DNA from: Pseudomonadota bacterium
Lineage (GTDB): Bacteria; Pseudomonadota; Gammaproteobacteria; Burkholderiales; Burkholderiaceae_C
Length of the DNA stretch: 23,340 nucleotides
NCBI GenBank assembly: GCA_023438115.1
Contig: JAEZEB010000132.1
Location: forward strand, 1-23,340
Reading direction: 5' to 3'
Numbering within the stretch: the first letter of the stretch is position 1; each line of letters starts with the position of its first letter. The translations under genes and the position numbers were made by a program. Positions 1-6,720 of the stretch are shown here, piece by piece. The notes beneath the pieces were generated by a model. That model did no database searches, had not been told where the DNA came from, and saw only the letters and a list, made by a program, of their open reading frames with translations.

Positions 1-196
1 GCTTGTCCTTCAGCTCGATTTCCTTGGCCACGGACACGCCGTCCTTGGTCACGGTGGGGGCGCCGAAGGAGCGCTCGAGCACCACGTTGCGGCCCTTGGG
101 GCCCAGGGTCACCTTGACGGCGTTGGCGAGGATGTTCACGCCTTCGACCATGCGGTGGCGCGCGTCAGCGCCGAAAACCACGTCTTTAGCTGCCAT
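1..196 (-). CDS. groEL: Chaperonin GroEL, N-terminal part (cut by window edge)
   Basis: This is the 60 kDa chaperonin subunit that, with GroES, folds proteins in an ATP-driven double-ring cage in the cytoplasm. The 65 visible residues begin MAAKDVVFGADARHRMVEGV and include the conserved stretch VKVTLGPKGRNVVLERSFG and then TVTKDGVSVAKEIEL, the equatorial ATP-binding part of every GroEL. The start is the ATG at 194-196, with a GGAG-like ribosome site about ten bases upstream. groES lies 44 bases upstream on the same strand, so this is the usual groES-groEL operon driven from the promoter/CIRCE region near 634-688. The remaining residues, about 480 in the usual family length, lie outside the window. 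Confidence 0.98.
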   Translation of the reverse strand, partial: MAAKDVVFGADARHRMVEGVNILANAVKVTLGPKGRNVVLERSFGAPTVTKDGVSVAKEIELKDK

Positions 197-240
197 GTTC
201 TGTACTCCGGATGTTCAGTTGATTCGGGGGAGGAGGGCGA

Positions 241-531
241 TCAGCGCTCGACGACCGCGAACAGGTCGTCTTCCTTCATGACCAGCAGCTCGTCGCCGTC
301 GACCTTGACGGGCTGGCCGCTGTACTTGCCGAAGAGAACGCGGTCGCCGACCTTGACGCTCATGGAGATCGTGTCGCCGTCCTCGTCCTTGCGGCCGGGG
401 CCCACGGCGAGCACTTCACCCTGGTCGGGCTTCTCGGCGGCGTTGTCGGGGATGACGATGCCGGAGGCCGTCTTGGTTTCTTGTTCCAGGCGCTTGACGA
501 TCACGCGATCGTTCAGGGGGCGAAGTTTCAT
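241..531 (-). CDS. groES: Co-chaperonin GroES (Hsp10)
   Basis: This is the 10 kDa lid of the GroEL cage, a heptameric cytoplasmic co-chaperonin. The 96-residue length is normal for the family. It opens with MKLRPLNDRVIVKRLEQE, followed by the flexible mobile loop (about residues 16-32, ETKTASGIVIPD) that docks on GroEL, and carries the roof region EDGDTISMSVKVGDRVLFGKY. The start ATG at 529-531 is preceded by a clear GAGGAG ribosome site (complement of 537-542). It is the first gene of groES-groEL. The upstream CIRCE element implies repression by HrcA, and the promoter also resembles a heat-shock sigma-32 site. Confidence 0.98.
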   Translation of the reverse strand: MKLRPLNDRVIVKRLEQETKTASGIVIPDNAAEKPDQGEVLAVGPGRKDEDGDTISMSVKVGDRVLFGKYSGQPVKVDGDELLVMKEDDLFAVVER

Positions 532-633
532 TGCATCTCCTCTACGGAAACAAACAGGGGGTCATCAAAAAGCGCCAACGAAAGTTAGCGCTCAATAACT
601 TTTTCGTGGCCCAGGCGCGGAGCAGCTCTGCTG

Positions 634-660
634 CTAGCACTCAGTTCCAGCGAGTGCTAA
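634..660. promoter_or_regulatory. CIRCE operator (HrcA binding site)
   Basis: An inverted repeat CTAGCACTC - nine bases - GAGTGCTAA. It matches the CIRCE consensus TTAGCACTC-N9-GAGTGCTAA at all but the first position, with the canonical nine-base spacer. It sits about 100 bases upstream of groES, within the expected 5' leader or promoter edge. HrcA is the known repressor of CIRCE; hrcA itself is not in this window. Confidence 0.95.
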
Positions 661-688
661 TGATAAGGGAGTTCTTGTCGGTTTCAAG
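660..688 (-). promoter_or_regulatory. groESL promoter, sigma-70/sigma-32-like
   Basis: Read on the minus strand, TTGAAA (682-687) and TATCAT (660-665) are separated by 16 bases, a good vegetative promoter. The same bases also read as CTTGAAA followed by CCCTTATCAT, close to the heat-shock sigma-32 pattern. The -10 element abuts and shares one base with the CIRCE operator, so HrcA binding would block initiation directly. Which sigma factor acts cannot be decided from sequence alone. Confidence 0.7.
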
Positions 689-758
689 CGGGGCGCGGCG
701 TAGTCGGCGCCCTACGCTATCCGGAAGATGAAATCCTTTGTTTGCACCGCGGCCGCTT

Positions 759-1223
759 CTAGGGTTGGCCGGGCACCGGGCCGAAGTCCAGCCGGCGCTT
801 GAGCACCACCGGCTTGGCGCCGAGGCGCTGCTTGCACATCCACTGCGCGAGGGCCGAATCCAGGTAGTCGGCATGGCCCGGAAACCAGTCCGCCAGCGCC
901 GCGGCCAGGCGGCGCGGCTCGTTCGTGTCGCCCTGGGCCAGCAGCGCCCGCACTTCCACCACCGACTTCAGGACGGCGGCGTGTTCGTCGATGTGGCAGT
1001 CGCCGGGCGGAAAGTTCGTCTCGCGCATCCACTGGTCTTCCTGCCCGAAGTGCTCGCGCAGGTGCCGCTCCAGTTCGTCCATGACCGCGGGTAGTTGCGC
1101 ATCGCTCGCGTCCTGCACTGCGTTCACGCACTGGACGAACTCCTCGTGCGTGCCATCCATGGGGCCGTAGCCGAGAAGGAAGGCGTCGTTCCAGGAGAGG
1201 CGGGGCGCGGCGGGCGAAGTCAT
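759..1223 (-). CDS. Bacteriohemerythrin
   Basis: A 154-residue single-domain hemerythrin, a four-helix bundle with an oxygen-binding non-heme di-iron site. All seven expected ligands can be placed: H26 (in GTHEEF), H58 and E62 (HFGQE), H77 and H81 (HIDEH), H117 and D122 (HADYLD). The family signature HxxxE, HxxxH, HxxxxD is therefore complete. The reading frame stays open far upstream, but the ATG at 1221-1223 gives the usual hemerythrin N-terminus (PRLSWNDAFLLGY). The ribosome site there is weak. No signal peptide is seen, so it is cytoplasmic. It is divergent from a chemotaxis receptor. Oxygen binding is known for the family; storage, sensing or iron handling here is inference. Confidence 0.9.
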   Translation of the reverse strand: MTSPAAPRLSWNDAFLLGYGPMDGTHEEFVQCVNAVQDASDAQLPAVMDELERHLREHFGQEDQWMRETNFPPGDCHIDEHAAVLKSVVEVRALLAQGDTNEPRRLAAALADWFPGHADYLDSALAQWMCKQRLGAKPVVLKRRLDFGPVPGQP

Positions 1224-1431
1224 GGCGGGTCGTTGGCTCGGACAGGCCCTATTGGAACACCACGCGGATGCGTACATTCGTTCCTGCTTATAGCTTTCGG
1301 CGTGCACATGGGGCGACATCCCGCCGCGAGGTTTCCCTGAGCGCGTGCACTTTGCACTGAGGAAATTTTCCGGGCGGCGGTAAGCTCGGCCGTGAGGGGC
1401 GGCACCAAGACCGTCGTTGAGGAGATCAGTC

Positions 1432-3144
1432 ATGCATGAAGTAGCCACGGGGAGCCGCCGGCGGGGCACCACCATCCGCCTGCGCCTGGGCATCGCTTTC
1501 GCCGCCTTGATCCTGCTGCTGGCGGGCACCGCCGCCGTCAGCGCCTGGCGCCTGGCGCAATTGCGCGCCGTCAGCCACGAACTCGCCACCGTGCACTTGC
1601 GCCTGGAGCGCACCGTGGGCGAATGGCTGTCGCACACGCGCTCCAACGCGGTCCGCGCCGTGGTGCTGACCCATTCCGACGATCCGGAACTGCGCCGCCT
1701 GCTGGCGCCGACGATGGAGGCCACTTCCAAGCGCATCTCGGAGCTGCAGGAGGAACTGGAAGGCCTGCTCGATACGCCGCAGGCCAAGGCGCTCTTCGCC
1801 GAGGTGGGCGAGCGCCGCAGCACCTACCTCGCGTCGCGCAAGGCGGTGCTGGCGCTGAAGAACACCGGCGACAGCCAGGGCGCGCTGCAGCTGATGGAAG
1901 GCGAGATGCTGCCCAACATCGATCGCTACGTGGGCTCCATCCAGGCGATGTCGGAGCATTTCAGCCGCGAGGTGGGGCGCGAGGCCGAAGGTGCCGCCGC
2001 CAGCGCCGACACCGGTCGCAACCTGGTGCTCGCGCTCAGCGCCCTGGGCGTGCTGCTCGCGCTGCTGGCCGCGGTGGCGATCACGCGCTCGATCACGGGC
2101 TCGGTCAACGAGGCCGTGGCCGCGGCGCGGCGCGTGGCCGACGGCGACCTCACGGTGCGCATCGGCAGCCAGTCGCGTGACGAGATGGGGCAGCTGCTGC
2201 GCGCGCTGGGCGACATGAGCGAGCGCCTGCGCGGCCTGGTGCGCGACGTCGCCATGGGCGCGCGCACGGTGGCCGACAGCAGCGCGCAGATCGCGCAGGG
2301 CAACACCGACCTGTCGCAGCGCACCGAGGAACAGGCCAGCACGCTGGAGGAGACGGCGAGTTCGATGGAGGAACTGACGTCCACGGTGAGCCAGAACGCG
2401 GACAACGCGCGCCAGGCCAACGAGCTGGCGCTCACCGCCACCGCCGTTGCGCGCGAGGGCGGCGCGGCGGTCGGCCAGGTGGTGGCAACCATGACCAGTA
2501 TCTCGGAAGGCTCGCGCCGCATCGCCGAGATCACCAGCGTGATCGACGGCATCGCCTTCCAGACGAACATCCTCGCGCTCAACGCCGCGGTCGAAGCGGC
2601 CCGCGCCGGGGATCAGGGGCGTGGCTTCGCGGTGGTGGCTTCGGAAGTGCGCAGCCTGGCGCAGCGCAGCGCGCAGGCGGCCAAGGAGATCAAGGCGCTG
2701 ATCGGCGAGTCGGTCAGCCAGGTGGAGGCGGGCACCGAGCAGGTGGCTGCCGCGGGCCGCAAGATGGAGGACATCGTGGCTTCCGTGCACCGCGTGGGCG
2801 AGCTGATCGCGGAGATCGCCGCCGCGTCGCAGGAGCAGAGCAGCGGCATCGAGCAGGTCAACACCGCCATCACGCAGATGGACCAGGTGGTGCAGCAGAA
2901 CGCCGCGCTGGTGGAGGAAGCGGCGGCGGCGACGCAGTCGATGAAGGACCAGTCCGCCGCGCTGCTGGATGCCGTGTCGCGCTTCCGGATCGGTGAAACG
3001 GAAACGGCGCCCCGGCCCGCGGAGATCGTTCCGCTGCAGCCGGTGGCGACGATCCGGGTCACGCCGCCGACGGCTGCGCAGCTCCCGGGCTGGGCCACGA
3101 CCCAGCCGGGCGCGCTGCCGCGCGGCGAATGGCGCGAGTTCTGA
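1432..3144 (+). CDS. Methyl-accepting chemotaxis protein
   Basis: A 570-residue inner-membrane chemoreceptor. TM1 lies at about residues 19-39, followed by a helical periplasmic sensor (four-helix-bundle type, about 40-195). TM2 is at about 197-217, then a HAMP domain to about 270 and a long coiled-coil signalling domain. The kinase-control tip is unmistakable (about 388-403, EAARAGDQGRGFAVVASEVR). Flanking glutamine/glutamate-rich methylation segments include TEEQASTLEETASSMEELTS. The C-terminus is a proline/alanine linker ending in EWREF, which fits the CheR/CheB tether pentapeptide pattern (aromatic at 2 and 5, as in NWETF). The ATG at 1432 is chosen over an upstream TTG at 1417 because GAGGAG (1419-1424) is correctly spaced before it. 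The ligand is unknown. Confidence 0.96.
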   Translation: MHEVATGSRRRGTTIRLRLGIAFAALILLLAGTAAVSAWRLAQLRAVSHELATVHLRLERTVGEWLSHTRSNAVRAVVLTHSDDPELRRLLAPTMEATSKRISELQEELEGLLDTPQAKALFAEVGERRSTYLASRKAVLALKNTGDSQGALQLMEGEMLPNIDRYVGSIQAMSEHFSREVGREAEGAAASADTGRNLVLALSALGVLLALLAAVAITRSITGSVNEAVAAARRVADGDLTVRIGSQSRDEMGQLLRALGDMSERLRGLVRDVAMGARTVADSSAQIAQGNTDLSQRTEEQASTLEETASSMEELTSTVSQNADNARQANELALTATAVAREGGAAVGQVVATMTSISEGSRRIAEITSVIDGIAFQTNILALNAAVEAARAGDQGRGFAVVASEVRSLAQRSAQAAKEIKALIGESVSQVEAGTEQVAAAGRKMEDIVASVHRVGELIAEIAAASQEQSSGIEQVNTAITQMDQVVQQNAALVEEAAAATQSMKDQSAALLDAVSRFRIGETETAPRPAEIVPLQPVATIRVTPPTAAQLPGWATTQPGALPRGEWREF

Positions 3145-5262
3145 CTAGAACAGGTAGGTGGCCGTGGCGACCACGTTGCGGCGAGCACCGAACCAGCAGT
3201 CGCCGCGCGAGAGGCAGGTGCTGGCGTACTTCTTGTCCGTCAGGTTCGACACGTTGAGCGCGTAGCGCCAGTTGCCCGTCTCGTAGGCAAGCAGCAGGTC
3301 CGCCAGCGTCACCGAAGGCGTCTCCGGCGCCGCGCCGTCGCGGAAGGCGCTCATGAAGCGCAGGCCGCCACCGATCGAGAAGCCAGGCGTGCCGGCGATC
3401 GCGAAGCGGTACTTGGCCCACACCGCCGCCTGGTGGCGCGGCAGCTGTTCCAGCTTCTCGTCGACGTCGGTGTAGTTGTAGTGCGCCACCAGGTCCAGGT
3501 TGGGCGCGACGCGGCCCTTGTATTCCAGCTCCAGGCCCGTGTTGCGCGTCTTGCCCGTCTGCAGCGTGTTCAGCGGATTGGTCGGGTCGGGCGTCTGCTG
3601 GTTCTTTTCGCGCAGCTCGTACACCGCGGCGGTGAAGGCGTAGCCGGCGCCCTCCGGTTCGTACTTGAAGCCCGCTTCCACCTGCTCGCCGCGCAGCGGC
3701 TTGAAGCGCTCGTTGTAGAAGTTCAGGCCGGCCACCGGGCTGAAGGACTCGCTGTAGCTCAGGTAGGGCGACACGCCGTTGTCCGCGACGTACATCACGC
3801 CCAGCCGCTTGGTGGTGGCCTGGCTGTTCTCGTCGTCGGCGCCTTCGCGCGTGTTCTTGGCGCGATCGTGGCGCAGGCCGGCGACCACCACCCAGGGACC
3901 GAACTTCACCTGGTCCTGCAGGTAGAACCCGTTCTGGCGCAGGCCGGATTCCGGGTTGTCGACCAGCGGGCCGGGCGTGTAGCCGGTGTAGACGGGGTCG
4001 AACGCATCGATCAGCGGCACGCCGCCCCCCAGGTAGACGGGATTGTCGAAGAACGCCCGCGTGTCCTTGGTGTAGCGCACGACGTCGATGCCCGCCAGCA
4101 GCTTGTGCTGCCAGGCGCCGGTGGCGAAGTCGGCTTGCACATGCTGGTCGGCCGAGAGGATGCGCGCATCCGTCAGTTCGTACTGGGCGAAACGTCCGAG
4201 CAGGCGCTTGTTCACCGGATCGCCGGCCCAGCTCCCCGGGAGCATGAACGAATCGCCATACAGCGAGCGGTAGTCCACCTCGTTGCGCGAGTAGCGCAGG
4301 TTGTGGCGCAGCGTCACCGCGTTGTCGAACTTGTGCTCGAACAGCCAGCCGAGGGAGGCGCGCTCGGAGTCGTAGCGGTCGAAACCGGGCTCGCCGATGA
4401 AGCGGTTCAGGGGCAGGCGGCCGTTGGGATTGGGCAGCACCACGCCTTCCCAGGGAAAGAACTGCGAGGTGGAGCCGCTCTTGTCCTTCTGCCAATGCGC
4501 CTGCAGCGTCAGCGAGGTGGCCGCGCTGGGCCGCCAGGTGAGCGAGGGCGCGAGCAGGGCGCGGTCATCGGGAACGTAGTCCACCTGCGTGTCCGCGTTG
4601 CGGCCCACCGCGATCAGGCGGTACAGCCACCTGCCTTCGTCGTCCAGCGGTCCGGTCAGGTCGGCCTGCAGCTGCTTGCGGCCCCAGCTTCCGATCTGCA
4701 CGCCGACCTCGCTCTGGCGCTGCGCCTGCGGACGCTTGCTCACCATGTTGATGATGCCGCCGGTGGTGCCCTGCCCGAACAGCATGGAGGAGGGGCCCCG
4801 CAACACCTCGATGCGCTCCATCGTGAACGGGTCGGGCCGCGTGTTGCTGGTGTACCAGTCCGAGAGGCGGCGCAGGCCGTCCTGGTATTCGTCGGGATAG
4901 CTGCCGCGCACGCGCACGCCGTCGGAGCGCGAGTCCAGCCCGTAGGCGTCGGAGCGCACGCCGGCGGCGTAGTTCAGCGCATCCTGCAGGTTGGTCGCGC
5001 CCTGGTCGACGATCTGGTCGCGGGTGATGACCGTGACGGCCTGTGGCGTTTCGCGCAGGGGCGTGTCGGTCTTGGTGGCGCTGGCGGCGTTGCGCGCCTT
5101 GTACCCGACCACCGGCGTGGTGGCGGTCTCCGCCTGCCCGTCGCCGTGCACCGTCACTGTCGGCAAGGTGCCTTGCGTCTGCGCGTGGACGCTCGCGCCC
5201 AGCAGCATCAGGCACACGGCCAGCGGAACGGCCGCCATGCGGGCGGCTTCTCTCTTCTCCAT
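3145..5262 (-). CDS. TonB-dependent siderophore receptor (first)
   Basis: A 705-residue outer-membrane receptor that should import a ferric siderophore using TonB energy. The signal peptide ends near residue 27 (GASVHA). A TonB-box-like TLPTVTVHG follows at 32-40, then the plug domain at about 67-178 with ETPQAVTVITRDQI, GVRVRGSYPDEYQDGL and RIEVLRGPSSMLFGQGTTGG. A 22-strand-type barrel runs to the terminal aromatic YLF. The plug and the C-terminal YASTCLSRGDCWFGARRNV are typical of the ferrichrome/ferrioxamine/pyoverdine receptor group (FhuE/FoxA/FpvA-like). The start ATG at 5260-5262 has a GAGGAG site. It is last in a minus-strand run after a PepSY protein. Its stop abuts the stop of the chemoreceptor with no gap. 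The siderophore is not predictable. Confidence 0.95.
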   Translation of the reverse strand: MEKREAARMAAVPLAVCLMLLGASVHAQTQGTLPTVTVHGDGQAETATTPVVGYKARNAASATKTDTPLRETPQAVTVITRDQIVDQGATNLQDALNYAAGVRSDAYGLDSRSDGVRVRGSYPDEYQDGLRRLSDWYTSNTRPDPFTMERIEVLRGPSSMLFGQGTTGGIINMVSKRPQAQRQSEVGVQIGSWGRKQLQADLTGPLDDEGRWLYRLIAVGRNADTQVDYVPDDRALLAPSLTWRPSAATSLTLQAHWQKDKSGSTSQFFPWEGVVLPNPNGRLPLNRFIGEPGFDRYDSERASLGWLFEHKFDNAVTLRHNLRYSRNEVDYRSLYGDSFMLPGSWAGDPVNKRLLGRFAQYELTDARILSADQHVQADFATGAWQHKLLAGIDVVRYTKDTRAFFDNPVYLGGGVPLIDAFDPVYTGYTPGPLVDNPESGLRQNGFYLQDQVKFGPWVVVAGLRHDRAKNTREGADDENSQATTKRLGVMYVADNGVSPYLSYSESFSPVAGLNFYNERFKPLRGEQVEAGFKYEPEGAGYAFTAAVYELREKNQQTPDPTNPLNTLQTGKTRNTGLELEYKGRVAPNLDLVAHYNYTDVDEKLEQLPRHQAAVWAKYRFAIAGTPGFSIGGGLRFMSAFRDGAAPETPSVTLADLLLAYETGNWRYALNVSNLTDKKYASTCLSRGDCWFGARRNVVATATYLF

Positions 5263-5277
5263 GGGGTCACTCCTCTT

Positions 5278-5319
5278 CGGCTCAGTCAAGAAAACTCGTC
5301 GTTCCTGCTGGCTGAGCCG
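5278..5319. repeat. Inverted repeat in leader of first TonB receptor
   Basis: Perfect 8-base arms CGGCTCAG (5278-5285) and CTGAGCCG (5312-5319) are separated by 26 bases. They lie in the 107-base gap between the 60-residue membrane protein and the TonB receptor. In the minus-strand transcript this hairpin would form just before the GAGGAG ribosome site. A second short palindrome, GCGGCG-CGCA-CGCCGC, lies at 5344-5359. Neither has a T-run, so they are not good terminators. A role in tuning receptor expression is only a possibility. Confidence 0.5.
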
Positions 5320-5369
5320 GAGGGACCGGCCTGGCTCGCGGTCGCGGCGCGCACGCCGCGGGGATTCGA

Positions 5370-5552
5370 TCAGTCGCGGCTGCGGGGGACTTTCGGGCGC
5401 GAGTACCAGGCCATCACGGCCACCGGCACGCCCAGGCCGATCCAGGACCAGACGTCGCCCCAGTGGTCCGAGACGAGGGCCGTGACCAGGCCGCTGGCGG
5501 TGAGCACGCCCAGCACGATGGGCGCGCCCCACATGCGTCGCAGCTCGCTCAT
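5370..5552 (-). CDS. Small two-helix membrane protein, unknown function
   Basis: A 60-residue protein beginning MSELRRMWGAPIVLGVLTAS. Two hydrophobic segments can be seen (about residues 10-27 and 33-50), separated by a short loop with SDHWGD; the tail is basic (SRPKVPRSRD). Its ATG overlaps the stop of the upstream PepSY gene (ATGA, 5549-5552), so it is probably translationally coupled to it. A TonB receptor follows 107 bases downstream. I do not recognise a named family. Position and coupling suggest an accessory subunit or stabiliser of the PepSY membrane protein, but this is inference. No catalytic motif is visible. Confidence 0.8.
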   Translation of the reverse strand: MSELRRMWGAPIVLGVLTASGLVTALVSDHWGDVWSWIGLGVPVAVMAWYSRPKVPRSRD

Positions 5553-6697
5553 TGCGCGGCCTCCGGCAGGGCGACGCCCGCCTCCTGCGCCAGCGAGCGC
5601 GGCGCGCGGCGCTTGACCCACAGGTACAGGCCGCTGCCCAGCACGAAGATCGTGGCCAGGTCCAGCAGCGCCCACAGGATCTTCATCGGCATGCCGGCGT
5701 AGTCGCCGAAGTGCAGCGGCTGCGAGATCAGCAGCGCGGTGAGGTACCAGGGCAGCTCCGGCGCCGCGGTCACTTCAGCGGTGCGCGCGTCCACCAGCAC
5801 CGGGCGCGGCAGGCGCGAGGTGAGCGGCGTGTCGCCCTTGAGGAAGAAGGTCCAGTGGTGCGGGCTGGAGAAGGCCGTGCCCGGATAGGCGATGAAGGAC
5901 AGCGCGGTGCCGGGCGCATGGGCCAGCGCGGCGTCGTAGGCCTTCTGCACGGATGCGCGTTCGCCTTCCTTGACGATCGACTGCCCCTGGTAAGGCGCCA
6001 TCAGCGCGGTGAGCTGGTCGTGCTGCCAGTACTTGATCAGCAGGTCGGCCCAGGTGTTGATCATGCCGGTGGCGCCCACCACGAAAGCCCAGGTGAGCGT
6101 GACGATGCCCAGGAGGTTGTGCAGGTCCAGCCACTTCACGCGCGGCGAGCGCTCGCGCCGCACCTCGCCGAAGGCGAGCTTGCGCATGAAGGGCGAGTAG
6201 AGGACGACACCCGAGACGATCGCCACCAGCAGCAGCAGCCCCATGAAGCCGAGGAACAGCATGCCCGGCAGGCCCGCGAACAGGTCGACGTGCAGCTTGA
6301 ACATCACCCACATGAAGCCTTCGTCGAAGCGGGGCTGCCCCAGCACGTCCGCCGTGCGGGCGTCGAGCACCACCGAGCGGAAGTCGTCGGTCGGCTCCGG
6401 CGTCGGCGTCATGGTGAAGTACCAGACGTTCGAATCGTCCTCGTCGGGGAAGGAGAACTGCACGATCCGGTCGGGGTGCTTCGACTTGGCGACTTCCGTC
6501 ATCCGGTCGAGGCTCACCTTCGGCGTGCCCTCGGGCATCTCGGGCGCCTCCATCTCGGTGCCGAGCAGGTGCCCGATCTCGTGGCTGAAGATCAGCGGCA
6601 GGCCGGTCAGGCACAGCAGCAGCATGAAGACCGTGCAGACCAGGCTGCTCCACTTGTGCAGCCAGGTCCAGGTGCGGATCGCGCGGGCGGTGAGCAT
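5549..6697 (-). CDS. PepSY-associated TM protein, probable siderophore-iron reductase
   Basis: A 382-residue inner-membrane protein of the PepSY_TM family. It has four membrane spans: about residues 17-38, 145-168, 194-215, and one near the C-terminus (ILWALLDLATIFVLGSGLYLWV). A large periplasmic domain containing PepSY repeats lies between the first and second (about 45-140). Conserved histidines sit at membrane edges (H14 in WLHKW, H136 in FKLHVDLF, H193 in DLHNLLG) and could bind heme. Relatives such as FoxB are linked to reduction of ferric siderophores; that role fits here because the gene lies between two TonB siderophore receptors. It starts 23 bases after the upstream receptor and overlaps the next small gene by four bases. 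Confidence 0.88.
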   Translation of the reverse strand: MLTARAIRTWTWLHKWSSLVCTVFMLLLCLTGLPLIFSHEIGHLLGTEMEAPEMPEGTPKVSLDRMTEVAKSKHPDRIVQFSFPDEDDSNVWYFTMTPTPEPTDDFRSVVLDARTADVLGQPRFDEGFMWVMFKLHVDLFAGLPGMLFLGFMGLLLLVAIVSGVVLYSPFMRKLAFGEVRRERSPRVKWLDLHNLLGIVTLTWAFVVGATGMINTWADLLIKYWQHDQLTALMAPYQGQSIVKEGERASVQKAYDAALAHAPGTALSFIAYPGTAFSSPHHWTFFLKGDTPLTSRLPRPVLVDARTAEVTAAPELPWYLTALLISQPLHFGDYAGMPMKILWALLDLATIFVLGSGLYLWVKRRAPRSLAQEAGVALPEAAQ

Positions 6698-6720
6698 CAC
6701 GAAACTCCCAGGAATGCGGT

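Noticed and set aside
1224..1823. N-terminal extension of the hemerythrin to 1823
   Set aside because: It runs antisense through the chemoreceptor start, is unlike any hemerythrin, and the ATG at 1223 gives the normal length.
1426..2790. A 454-codon open frame opposite the chemoreceptor
   Set aside because: Arg/His/Ala-rich shadow of the coiled-coil gene; no family resemblance.
3433..5616. A 727-codon open frame on the plus strand opposite the first TonB receptor
   Set aside because: The product is a low-complexity Ala/Val/Arg/Gly/His string with no motif; it is an artefact of high third-position GC in the real gene.
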